Assembly: GCA_021775555.1 (NCBI GenBank)
Contig: JAJFHP010000069.1
Coordinates: 1-60,472, forward strand
Direction of reading: 5' to 3'
DNA length: 60,472 nt
Origin: Hyphomicrobiales bacterium
GTDB taxonomy: Bacteria > Pseudomonadota > Alphaproteobacteria > Rhizobiales > Methyloligellaceae
The notes below the pieces were generated by a model, which saw only the letters and a list, made by a program, of their open reading frames with translations, searched no databases and was not told the DNA's origin. Below, one piece after another: positions 52,711-60,472 of the stretch; the stretch's first letter is position 1; the number at the start of each line of letters is the position of its first letter. The position numbers and the translations under genes are program-made.

Positions 52711-53889
52711 ATGCTGAAACGAGATCAAGGCGTTATGCTTCCGACGCAGGTGACTGCGCCGGGCTACAAGGTTGAGTTGCGCGGCACCGCCTTTTGTCTT
52801 GTCGCAACCGGATCGTGGACCGTGCGCGAGGCGACGGCACTTGATTCAGGATTGAAACGTCTGCGTGTGCCCATTCCCCCGACGCCTGATTTTACCGGAC
52901 AGGTCGACATTTCCGGAATCGAGCAACTCGATACCGCTGGTGCGTGGTTGCTGCAGCGAACAGCGCGCATCTGGGAAGGCAAGGGGTTGCGCACCAATTT
53001 TGCCGGGGCCACGGAGAGCTTTGAAATTTTACTTGAGGAGGTGCGTCTGCGCGGCGAAGAGCAGCGCACCGAGATCGCCAAAAGTTCATTACTGTCCAGC
53101 CTGACCCAGGACTGGGCCAGGGCAATGACGTCCGTATCACGTGATGCCATTCTGATAACCGGGTTTCTTGGGCACCTGATGGCAACGCTCAGCCGCATGG
53201 TGGCACAGCCGTGGCGCTTCCGCGTGACATCCTTCATCCATCATCTGGACCATGCCGGCTTTCGCGCGGTGCCGATCATCGGACTAATATGCCTGCTTAT
53301 TGGCGCGGTGGTCATGCAGCAGGGGGTAATCCAGTTGCGCGCGTTTGGTGCGGAAACTTTCGCAGTCAACATGGTAGCCATTCTGTCCCTGCGAGAAGTC
53401 GGTGTTCTTCTGACCGCCATCATGGTGGCGGGCCGCTCCGGATCCGCGTTCACGGCGGAAATCGGCTCGATGAAAATGCGCGAGGAAATTGATGCCATGC
53501 GAACCCTTGGCATTGATCCCATGGAAACGCTTGTGGCGCCTCGCATTCTGGCACTCATCGTAGTGCTGCCATTGCTGACGTTTCTTGGCGACATGATGTG
53601 CCTGGTCGGTGGCGGGCTGATGGCCAAGGTCATGCTTGGAATCGACACTCCCGCGTATCTGGATGCGTTGCACAGTGCCACCGACACGCGCCATTTCGTG
53701 GCCGGTCTGATCAAGGCTCCCTTTGCCGCGCTGATCATTGGCCTCGTCGGTTGTCTTGAAGGCCTGAAAGTTTCCGGTAGCGCTGAGTCCCTTGGCATTC
53801 ATGTTACCAGTGCTGTGGTGAAGGCGATCTTCCTGGTGATTATCTTTGACGCCATGTTCGCCATGTTCCTGTCGGCAATAGGGGTTTGA
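52711..53889 (+). CDS. mlaE: MlaE-type lipid ABC permease with N-terminal STAS-like domain
   Basis: The protein has 392 residues. Residues about 15-120 form a STAS-like fold (GQVDISGIEQLDTAGAWLL, then GLRTNFAGATESFEILLE). The MlaE permease follows, with VPIIGLICLLIGAVVMQQG, LREVGVLLTAIMVAGRSGSA, the family signature MKMREEIDAMRTLGIDPME, and four or five helices. In E. coli the STAS part is the separate MlaB; here it is fused. The system keeps outer-membrane lipid asymmetry. It heads a four-gene operon. Confidence 0.95.
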   Translation: MLKRDQGVMLPTQVTAPGYKVELRGTAFCLVATGSWTVREATALDSGLKRLRVPIPPTPDFTGQVDISGIEQLDTAGAWLLQRTARIWEGKGLRTNFAGATESFEILLEEVRLRGEEQRTEIAKSSLLSSLTQDWARAMTSVSRDAILITGFLGHLMATLSRMVAQPWRFRVTSFIHHLDHAGFRAVPIIGLICLLIGAVVMQQGVIQLRAFGAETFAVNMVAILSLREVGVLLTAIMVAGRSGSAFTAEIGSMKMREEIDAMRTLGIDPMETLVAPRILALIVVLPLLTFLGDMMCLVGGGLMAKVMLGIDTPAYLDALHSATDTRHFVAGLIKAPFAALIIGLVGCLEGLKVSGSAESLGIHVTSAVVKAIFLVIIFDAMFAMFLSAIGV

Positions 53890-53891
53890 GA

Positions 53892-54680
53892 ATGGCAGGT
53901 ACTCTCAAGGTTGCCGAACAGATCCCCGCTATTATTTCGGTCAAGGGTCTGGCCAAGAAATTTGGTAGTCAGCAGATATGGGATGATCTGAATCTCGATG
54001 TTTACCGAGGTGAAGTCATCGGCGTAGTTGGCGGTTCGGGTCAGGGCAAGTCGGTTCTTCTGCGCGTCATTACAGGTCTCGTGTCTCCGGACAAGGGCAC
54101 AATCAGCGTATTCGGACGCAATGTGCGCGAACTTAACCGCGAGGAAAAAGTCGATATGGAGTCGCGCTGGGGTGTTCTGTTTCAGGATGGCGCGTTGTTT
54201 TCATCACTCACTGTTTTACAGAATATACAGGTGCCGATGCGAGAGCATCTAGATCTGACGCAATCCATCATGGATGATCTGGCCTATCTGAAGCTGGCGA
54301 TGGTTGGACTTCCTGCCGATGCCGCCCATAAATTTCCCTCCGAGCTGTCCGGCGGGATGCGCAAGCGTGCCGGTCTCGCACGCGCCTTGTCACTCGATCC
54401 GGAAATTGTATTTCTCGATGAGCCGACAGCGGGGCTTGATCCAATTGGCGCGTCGGCGTTCGATCAACTCATTAGAAAATTGCAACAGACGCTGGACCTG
54501 ACGGTTTATATGGTGACCCATGATCTCGACTCTATCTTTACCGTATGTGACAGGGTTGCTGTGCTTGCCGACAAGAAAATCGTTAGAACTGGAACACCGG
54601 AAGAATTACGTTCAAGGCCCCTGCATCCGTGGATCGAGGAATATTTCTGTGGTGAACGCGCCCGCGCGGCACTGGCCTGA
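53892..54680 (+). CDS. mlaF: MlaF-type ABC ATPase
   Basis: The protein has 262 residues with ATG 53892 preferred; TTG 53886 would overlap mlaE by four bases. Walker A is GGSGQGKSVLL, the Q-loop is GVLFQDGALFSSLTV, the signature LSGGMRKRAGLARAL, Walker B IVFLDEPTAGLDP and the His MVTHDLDS. The KRAGLARAL after the signature is typical of MlaF/Mkl. It energises lipid transport with MlaE and MlaD. Confidence 0.95.
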   Translation: MAGTLKVAEQIPAIISVKGLAKKFGSQQIWDDLNLDVYRGEVIGVVGGSGQGKSVLLRVITGLVSPDKGTISVFGRNVRELNREEKVDMESRWGVLFQDGALFSSLTVLQNIQVPMREHLDLTQSIMDDLAYLKLAMVGLPADAAHKFPSELSGGMRKRAGLARALSLDPEIVFLDEPTAGLDPIGASAFDQLIRKLQQTLDLTVYMVTHDLDSIFTVCDRVAVLADKKIVRTGTPEELRSRPLHPWIEEYFCGERARAALA

Positions 54681-54699
54681 GACTGGAGTTTGATAAGTT

Positions 54700-55647
54700 A
54701 TGGAAACCAAAGCCAACCATCTGGTGATCGGAGCATTTGTGCTGGCGGTGCTTGTCGCCGGATTCGGGTTTGTTTACTGGATGCAGAGCCTGGGCTCTGG
54801 CGGGGGTGCCAAACGCTACGCCATCGTGTTCGAGGGTGGGGTCAGCGGCATTTCTTCAGCCAGCAAGGTTCTTTTCAACGGCATCCGCGTGGGCCAGGTA
54901 CAAGGCCTCCAGCTCGATGAAAGTGATGCGCGGTTCGTACGGGTCATGGTCACCATTGCCGGGAATACTCCCGTGCGAACCAATTCACGCGCACGCATCG
55001 AGTCTCAGGGGCTGACAGGTGGTGCTGCAATTCAGCTTACGCCCGGCACGCCGGACACCCCGCTTCTGGTTGCCAAAACGGAAGATGAGATCCCGGTCAT
55101 CAAAGCTGACAGGGCCAGCACGCAGTCGCTGTTCGATGCCGCGCCCGAGGTGATGGGCAACGCCAATGCCCTGCTGGTGCGTATGAACGATATGCTGGCG
55201 GACAATCAGTCTTCAATCCGCAAAACCATCACCAATGTCGAATCGTTCACGACCATGCTTGATACACGAAAGGACGATATTGACGGCGTAATCCGAGATG
55301 CCAAGGCTTTGAGCGAACAAATCAAGCGAGTGGCGGACAAAATTGAGAAATCTGTAGATAATTTTTCAAAATATATGACTGACGATGGCCAATCCTTCCT
55401 GGCCCAGGCGCAGGAAGCAGCCAAAAGTTTTAAGGCATTGGCGGAAAAACTGGACAAATCCCTTGGTGACAGCGCCGATGGCATGACCCGTTTTGCAAAG
55501 GATGGCCTTAAGGAATTTGAGTTATTTATGAGGGATGGTAGGCGTGCAGCGCGTACTTTAGAGCGTGTTTTGGAGCAGGTTGAGCGAAATCCCCAAAGTT
55601 TTTTGTTTGGAGGATCGACCGTTCCAGAATACACTCCTGGTCAGTAG
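54700..55647 (+). CDS. mlaD: MlaD-like MCE domain protein
   Basis: The protein has 315 residues. A single N-terminal anchor (LVIGAFVLAVLVAGFGFVYWM) is followed by one MCE domain (about 40-115: YAIVFEGGVSGISSASKVLF, NGIRVGQV, then ARIESQGLTGGAAIQL). A long helical stretch (about 150-300) can form the hexameric needle that carries lipid across the periplasm. It is longer than E. coli MlaD (about 180 residues) and typical of alphaproteobacteria. It starts 19 bases after mlaF. Confidence 0.92.
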   Translation: METKANHLVIGAFVLAVLVAGFGFVYWMQSLGSGGGAKRYAIVFEGGVSGISSASKVLFNGIRVGQVQGLQLDESDARFVRVMVTIAGNTPVRTNSRARIESQGLTGGAAIQLTPGTPDTPLLVAKTEDEIPVIKADRASTQSLFDAAPEVMGNANALLVRMNDMLADNQSSIRKTITNVESFTTMLDTRKDDIDGVIRDAKALSEQIKRVADKIEKSVDNFSKYMTDDGQSFLAQAQEAAKSFKALAEKLDKSLGDSADGMTRFAKDGLKEFELFMRDGRRAARTLERVLEQVERNPQSFLFGGSTVPEYTPGQ

Positions 55648-55708
55648 GGGGCATCCGAATTAAGAAATTCGGGGCATTTTAGGATTTAAAAGGGGGACGC
55701 GTCGCGCA

Positions 55709-56314
55709 ATGCGGTCACGTGGACTCATAACGGCAACGACAATTGCGCTTTCCAGCGTCATGCTGGGAGGTTGTCTCGGCTCCAATGCCGTGCCACCCGC
55801 GACCTATGATCTGGTTGCCCCAAAGATCATGACCCTGACCGCTCCACGCCCTGCCAAGTTTCAACTGGTTATCAATGAACCCGGTGCAGTTCGTTCACTC
55901 GAGACGGATCGCATCATGGTCAAGAGTGGTCCTCAGGTTGCCTACTATAAAGGGGCGGCCTGGTCTGACCGGCTGCCGCGGCTGATGCAGGCTCGCATGG
56001 TGGAAGCTTTTCAGAATGCCGGCCTTGTCAGCGCTGTCGGTTCGCGCAGCGATCGTCTCGATGCCGATTATGAACTCTCAACCCAGGTTCAAGCCTTCCA
56101 GGTCAATGTCGACCAGGGGCAGAGCCAGGCACATGCAAGCCTTTATGTGAAGATTATCGATGGTGATAATGGTCGCATGGTTGCATCGCGCGGCTTTGAA
56201 GCCAGCGTAGGCACGAGCTCAAAGGATGTGGATGAGATGGTTGTCTCGCTCAATCAGGCCTTTGATAAAGTGCTGCGTGAAGTCGTGCCTTGGGTTGCAA
56301 AGCGTAAGCTGTAG
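55709..56314 (+). CDS. ABC-type transport auxiliary lipoprotein (PqiC/DUF330-like)
   Basis: The protein has 201 residues. The signal peptide ends in a lipobox LGGC (about residues 19-22), so it is a lipoprotein. The mature part, with ATYDLVAPK, INEPGAVRSLETDRIMV, YYKGAAWSDRLPRLMQARMV and NAGLVSAVG, fits the ABC_trans_aux family that accompanies MCE systems at the outer membrane. It is last in the Mla-type operon and replaces the MlaA/MlaC components, which are not seen here. Confidence 0.9.
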   Translation: MRSRGLITATTIALSSVMLGGCLGSNAVPPATYDLVAPKIMTLTAPRPAKFQLVINEPGAVRSLETDRIMVKSGPQVAYYKGAAWSDRLPRLMQARMVEAFQNAGLVSAVGSRSDRLDADYELSTQVQAFQVNVDQGQSQAHASLYVKIIDGDNGRMVASRGFEASVGTSSKDVDEMVVSLNQAFDKVLREVVPWVAKRKL

Positions 56315-56330
56315 GCTTTTTTATTTTTTT
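56306..56330 (+). terminator. Weak intrinsic terminator after the lipid transport operon
   Basis: AAGC, loop TGTAG and GCTT form a four-pair stem immediately followed by T-rich sequence (about 14 T in 16 bases). The stem is short, so efficiency is doubtful, but the position just after the last gene of the operon suits it. Confidence 0.4.
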
Positions 56331-56416
56331 TCAGACATTACGGGTGGGGTCCTGAACGCAATGGATTTGCGTGTGCGCAGCCATGCAATACCCTGATAAT
56401 GGTTGTGAATTGAGAT

Positions 56417-59400
56417 CTAGCGCAGCCGTCCGCTCGCGTGGGCCAGCATGAGGTAGACCCGGCCGGTTTCCGATGTCAGGTAGTTTTGTATGACCTGACT
56501 GTTTTGTCCCTTGCGTTCAGCGTCAGCCAGCAACCTCTCGAAATCACCGATATAGCGTTCCACTGTTGAGCGGAAGGCGGGGTCTCTCTGGTAGCGTCCG
56601 GTGATCTCATCAAAGGTGGCCTGCCCCTGGCTGTTATAGAGCTGCCGCGAGAAGATGCCCCTCTCGCCGTCACGGAAGCGTTGCCAGACATTGCCCGCAG
56701 TGTGCTGGTCAATGGCGCTGGCAATATCATTCAAGCGTAAATCACCACCAGATCCCGCAGGTGTATTGTATGTGGGCGGCGGTGCTGCGGGTGGGGCGGA
56801 TTGTCCACCATGATCGGGTCCCGAAGCGCGCGCAAGCAAATCGCCCACGGACCATCCATCATCCTGGGGAGTCGCCGGTGTGTTGCGCATGGTAACGCCG
56901 AGGCCCGTAGTAGACTGCTGTATCTGCTGTGGTGGCTGCTGTGGGCGTTGAGGCTGTGATCCAGCAGCGCTGCCAAGACGGTTAGCCAGATTTGCGGTAA
57001 CTGAAGCCATGTCGCCGGTTGGCTGGGGGGCGCCAAGTGCTGGTGGTGCATTGTATGCTGCAGGGGGCTGGTTCTGCCCCGGATAGGGGTTTGCGGCAGG
57101 CAGAGGTGTATGAACGGTTGCAGGCGGCGGGGCGATATTGCCAGCATTGTTTCCCGTGGAGAGCTCGGAGAGCATCCCTAGCGCATTGAGCTGATCGGAA
57201 ACTGCTTTGCGCACTGCTTCTTGGGAATGTCGCGTGGCTTCTGGCAGGTCCTGCATGCGCCGCTGCATTTCCTGGCGCGTTCCTTCGATCTCGTCGGCGG
57301 TGCTGTGTGCGGTCTGACGCAATTCACGGGTCGTCTCGCCAAAGCGCGAGGTCAGGGTGCCAAGCTGGTCGGCAACTTCACCGGTAATGGACTGGAATCC
57401 GCCGGTAAGCTCGGCAACGGCCTGCTCGGTATGCTGGCGAGCGTCAGATCTCAGCCGTTCGATTTCCGCAATAGTCATATTGCTATGCTGAGCTGTTTCC
57501 TGGGCCAGAGATGCTGTGACCTGCTTGGCGCGCTCCTCCACCTGCAGCAGCGAGCCTTCGATAATACCCGAGTAAGACCGCATCATCTTGTCCAGGGACT
57601 GAGCCTTGGTGCTTACCGTCTCAAGCAGGGTTGAAATCTCGGAATGACGTCGTTGAAGAATAGAATCGATCTGGGCATTGGAAGAATCCAGCGCCTGGGA
57701 TGCCGACATTATGGCCTGGCCCTGGGTTTCAAAGCGCTGGGTCAGCCCGAATACCTGATCAAGCAGTTTGTGTGAAACGCCTTTGAGCGCGTCGGCCTGT
57801 GAAGAAAGATTACTGCTCGCCTGACTGGATTGCTTGGCCATGTGCTCAGTTGTCTTCTTCACGGTGTCAGTGCCCTCGGCAAAAACCTGACTCATGGTCA
57901 TGGTGCTCTTGCTCAGGGTGCCCTCGATGGATTTGGCGTGGGTAGACAGGGTGCTCTCAATGGATTTGGCTTGCTGTTGTACCGTGGCATCCAGTGCTGA
58001 GATGCGCACTGCGAGTGTTTTCTTGAGTTCTTCGGTGTGCCCTCTCAAAGTGCCATCGAGATGTGCCGTGCGTTGCGCCAGGGCATTTTCCAGCGCGCTG
58101 AAATTCTGATTGGCGCCGGAAATGATGCTGCTGAGCCGTTTTTGTTCACCATCCAGCCTGTCCAGCAAACCAGGGATATCCTTCACCAGCTGGTTGCCAA
58201 CGGTGGTGAGTGAATTCAGCAGCTGATTGGATTTAACATCAATGACATTCGAAACCTTGGTGGTCGCTTCCTGCAGCGAGGCGGAGACATTGCTACCCGC
58301 GGTATCCAGTTTCTTGGTGACTTGATCGCCTTGTGCAGCAAGCTGCTGTGTGATCTGCGTGCCGCGCGCTGCCAGCTTGTTATCGACTGCGGTGCCGGCG
58401 GCGCTGACAGCTTCAGTAATCTTGCCGCCCCTGGCGCTCAGGGTGTTTGCAATTGTAGCTGTGGCGCTGGCGAGTGTTTTGGTTGCTTGGTCGCCGACAT
58501 CGGAGATGTCCTTGGTTACCTGTGCGCCTACACCGCGCAGGGTTTCGCTGACGCGTTCTGAGTTGTTTGCCAGCGCATCACGCTCACTTGCCAGTTCCTC
58601 GATCAGGCCCCGGATGCGCAATTCGTTCTCGGAGTATGAACGTTCCAGTGCCGCCACTTCATTATGGACCAGCGCTTCCAGCTCTCCGGCACGGCCGAGG
58701 GCGCGCGAAATGGCGTCATTCATGGCCGCAACCTGGCGGCGGATGGTCTGACCCAGCGAGGCAACTGATTGCGCGGCCATCTTGTCAGGTTCAGCAAGAC
58801 GCACAGCCACCTCGGTCATTGCCGAGGCCATGAGGCGCAATTCCTGCGCGCGCCAGATCAGCAGCGCCAGGAACCAGAACAGGGCCATTGGGACGAATAG
58901 CGTGGCGCCCAGGGTCAACGCGGCCGGATCGCGAAGCATGTCGCCGCTGCTCGACAGGGCGGCCAGCCGATCATTGAACAGGAACAGAGCCGCGCCCAGG
59001 CACAGGAAGGCCCAGACAACAGAAGCGCCAAATGCAACATAGAATGCCGTGCGCGACGGGCGCTGCTGGAGCGCATAGATCAGCCCGCCAATAGAGGGGA
59101 GGTCGTCATTCGCCGCGATTGCATCGCGCGCTGGCGCAGCCATTCGCCGGTCAGAGGGTTTTTCTGATTTTGGCGCCGCAGGATTGCCGCCGGTCGACTG
59201 GCGGCCATGGGACGAACTGGTGGGCGATGTGCTGCCCGGAAGAGTTTCAGCCGCTTTCGCGGGCGCAAGGGAGCCGGCAAGCTTTTCCGAAAGCTTCTCC
59301 GCGCGTTGTTCCGTTTTTTCCGTATCCTTGCCGGTCTGAGAATCCGCCGCGGAACTCTCTCGCGACTCTTCTGGCTTCTTGCTGTCAGCCGGATTTTTTG

Positions 59401-59422
59401 ATTGTTCCTGCGCCATACCCAT
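56417..59422 (-). CDS. Large coiled-coil membrane protein, growth-pole-ring (GPR)-like / apolipoprotein-like repeats
   Basis: The protein has 1001 residues (ATG 59422; ATG 59416 equally possible). An acidic Ser/Lys-rich disordered N-terminus (about 1-100) leads to two membrane helices (FYVAFGASVVWAFLCLGAAL, then LFVPMALFWFLALLIW). About 550 residues of heptad-rich, Thr/Gln/Ala helix follow, with recurrent phrases such as ARGTQITQQLAAQGDQV and SIESTLSTHAKSIEGTLS. Then come a Pro/Gln linker and a folded C-terminal domain (WQRFRDGERGIFSRQLY, ending YLMLAHASGRLR). This plan matches the very large pole-associated proteins of Hyphomicrobiales, but at half their usual length. Function inferred only. 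Confidence 0.75.
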   Translation of the reverse strand: MGMAQEQSKNPADSKKPEESRESSAADSQTGKDTEKTEQRAEKLSEKLAGSLAPAKAAETLPGSTSPTSSSHGRQSTGGNPAAPKSEKPSDRRMAAPARDAIAANDDLPSIGGLIYALQQRPSRTAFYVAFGASVVWAFLCLGAALFLFNDRLAALSSSGDMLRDPAALTLGATLFVPMALFWFLALLIWRAQELRLMASAMTEVAVRLAEPDKMAAQSVASLGQTIRRQVAAMNDAISRALGRAGELEALVHNEVAALERSYSENELRIRGLIEELASERDALANNSERVSETLRGVGAQVTKDISDVGDQATKTLASATATIANTLSARGGKITEAVSAAGTAVDNKLAARGTQITQQLAAQGDQVTKKLDTAGSNVSASLQEATTKVSNVIDVKSNQLLNSLTTVGNQLVKDIPGLLDRLDGEQKRLSSIISGANQNFSALENALAQRTAHLDGTLRGHTEELKKTLAVRISALDATVQQQAKSIESTLSTHAKSIEGTLSKSTMTMSQVFAEGTDTVKKTTEHMAKQSSQASSNLSSQADALKGVSHKLLDQVFGLTQRFETQGQAIMSASQALDSSNAQIDSILQRRHSEISTLLETVSTKAQSLDKMMRSYSGIIEGSLLQVEERAKQVTASLAQETAQHSNMTIAEIERLRSDARQHTEQAVAELTGGFQSITGEVADQLGTLTSRFGETTRELRQTAHSTADEIEGTRQEMQRRMQDLPEATRHSQEAVRKAVSDQLNALGMLSELSTGNNAGNIAPPPATVHTPLPAANPYPGQNQPPAAYNAPPALGAPQPTGDMASVTANLANRLGSAAGSQPQRPQQPPQQIQQSTTGLGVTMRNTPATPQDDGWSVGDLLARASGPDHGGQSAPPAAPPPTYNTPAGSGGDLRLNDIASAIDQHTAGNVWQRFRDGERGIFSRQLYNSQGQATFDEITGRYQRDPAFRSTVERYIGDFERLLADAERKGQNSQVIQNYLTSETGRVYLMLAHASGRLR

Positions 59423-59932
59423 ACATTTCCGGGTCTTTATCCGTCATGAGCGCCACCCGTTCGGTGCCTCGCGCGCTTCGTACCGGCAAACCCTAATTCC
59501 CGCATCTTGCGCAGATGTTACTCATACGCATTCCCCCAAATACGGGCGCCCAGTGCTCCCGCAGAAGAAACCTGAACGCATTCATATTCGGAATTTGTTC
59601 ACCATAACTAGTACGGATTTGAGGCCAAAGAAAGGACGATTTTAAAACATCCTTACCAGAGTTAAGATGAAGGGAATGTCTGTAATATGCTGATTTCATT
59701 CGTATAAATATACTGATTGTCATTTCAAAAATCGGAATTTTCAGCTTATTGGCGCATCTGATCCTCTCTGTGACAAAGCGCGCGCTTAACGGCTTCTTAT
59801 TTGCCTGCCCGTAGCCTTGAAAGGTTGCCGGCGAAATGTCGCAGGAGAGAGGACTTTTTGTCCACATTCCGGCCTCACTTCTGGTGTCTTGAGGCGCCCC
59901 GGCGCAAAGGGTCAAAAGGGGATTTGGTCATC
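59423..59932. other. 510-base gene-free, AT-rich divergent promoter region
   Basis: No coding frame with credible content is seen. The middle (about 59580-59760) is clearly richer in A and T than its surroundings. TTAA (59786-59789), seven bases, then TTAT (59797-59800) is one mismatch from the CtrA-type TTAA-N7-TTAA pattern and lies about 135 bases upstream of the HPt gene. It probably holds promoters for both the coiled-coil protein and the HPt protein. Confidence 0.5.
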
Positions 59933-60355
59933 ATGGCATTGGCAGTGGAAACCGCGGCAGGCGAGGGGCAGGGGCACAGTAGCGCCTCCAACTTTGACCG
60001 CCCGGTCGATCTGGTGCATCTGGCGCGCTATACGCTGGGCAACCGGTCGCTCGAACGTGAGGTTCTGGGGCTGTTTCATACCCAGTCCGAAATTTATCTT
60101 CAGCGCCTGAAAGAGGCGGATAAGGACAAGGATTGGGCGGACGCCGCGCACACCATCAAAGGGTCGGCGCGCGGAATCGGGGCATGGCAGATCGCAAAGA
60201 GCGCTGAAGCCGCCGAGTTGCTGAGCGGCAAGACGCGCAAGAGCGGCGCTCTCGAGGTGCTCAAGGAACTGGAACGTCTGATCGGCGAGGCCAACGGGTA
60301 TATTGAATCATTGCTCGCGGAAGCCGGTTCCGGCGACGCCAAGGCTGAAGTGTAA
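59933..60355 (+). CDS. HPt (histidine phosphotransfer) domain protein
   Basis: The protein has 140 residues with start ATG 59933 (MALAVETAAGEGQGH) after an AGGGGA site; the longer frame from 59801 begins in non-conserved sequence. The four-helix HPt bundle has the phosphorylated His in DAAHTIKGSARGIGAW, followed by SAEAAELLSG. It opens with VDLVHLARYTLGNRSLEREV. It would pass phosphate between response-regulator receivers. No kinase or regulator is adjacent, so its partners are unknown. The last 117 bases of the window show no further gene start I can support. Confidence 0.88.
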   Translation: MALAVETAAGEGQGHSSASNFDRPVDLVHLARYTLGNRSLEREVLGLFHTQSEIYLQRLKEADKDKDWADAAHTIKGSARGIGAWQIAKSAEAAELLSGKTRKSGALEVLKELERLIGEANGYIESLLAEAGSGDAKAEV

Positions 60356-60472
60356 ATCCTGAGCCGATTGCTCTGGCAAATTCGTGGCAATTGCCCTATA
60401 GGAAGCTCGTTTCGCTGGCAAAGCGGGACACGGCTGACGGCGCGCCTATTGGGTCACCGCATCCAGGTCCAC

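Noticed and set aside
57900-58560. Short repeated phrases in the DNA, considered as a repeat array
   Set aside because: They are coding heptad-type repeats of the coiled-coil protein, irregular in length and in frame; no CRISPR-like spacing.
59493-59915. 140-codon minus-strand frame in the gap before the HPt gene
   Set aside because: AT-rich region, no motif, and codon composition unlike the neighbouring genes.

Overview
The window looks like a chromosomal segment of an alphaproteobacterium, most likely from or near the Hyphomicrobiales. The support is indirect. There is an STAS-fused MlaE operon, an alphaproteobacterial CheZ-like protein, a large two-membrane-segment coiled-coil protein resembling the polar-growth-ring (GPR) type, TTAACCAT sites, and a lone HPt protein of the kind seen in these genomes. 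I see no rRNA, tRNA, insertion sequence, integrase or CRISPR array.

Layout. 1-1000: the end of a universal stress protein, then eroded remnants of an IclR regulator and an M20 amidohydrolase. 1.1-15.2 kb: an accessory-looking block with three SAM-methyltransferase-like proteins, a DUF3095 protein with cyclase-like residues, a membrane class III adenylate cyclase, a TauD-type dioxygenase, a 1032-residue ABC-exporter-like protein with a ruined ATPase domain and a cyclic-nucleotide-binding fold, a minus-strand set of three glycosyltransferases and a histidine phosphatase, and an acetyltransferase. 15.3-21.3 kb: a Yej/Opp-type oligopeptide ABC importer (ATPase, binding protein, two permeases). 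21.5-31.8 kb: an acetyltransferase, a D-amino-acid-type aminotransferase and a dispersed biotin pathway (bioB; bioF-bioH/G-like-bioC; bioDA). Between the last two lie small exported and membrane proteins and an orphan FliK-like/FlhB-C pair.

32.0-40.1 kb: a carbon-cycle cluster (class II FBPase, phosphoribulokinase, transketolase, phosphoglycerate kinase, then ribulose-5-phosphate epimerase and phosphoglycolate phosphatase). This is most of the regenerative half of the Calvin cycle, without RuBisCO or GAPDH in view. It is followed by c-type cytochromes SoxX and SoxA and a CcdA/SoxV-like thiol transporter, suggesting that inorganic sulfur oxidation and CO2 fixation are carried side by side. 42.5-50.3 kb: thiD, an FAH-family hydrolase, an RND/MMPL exporter, an aminotransferase, an SDR lacking the catalytic Tyr/Lys, and a threonine-dehydratase-like enzyme. 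Two intergenic stretches here look like non-coding RNA genes. The stronger one (49164-49252, minus) has a heat-shock-sigma-like promoter, three hairpins with C-rich loops, and an intrinsic terminator. 50.3-60.4 kb: a CheZ-like protein, an MFS transporter, a four-gene Mla/MCE lipid transport operon, the giant coiled-coil protein, and an HPt phosphotransfer protein.

The most unusual items are the catalytically dead ABC/cNMP protein in its cyclase-rich neighbourhood, the putative RpoH-driven sRNA, the second structured intergenic region with tandem terminator-like hairpins, and the isolated soxXA pair beside Calvin-cycle genes. All functional calls come from reading sequence motifs; no database search was run.
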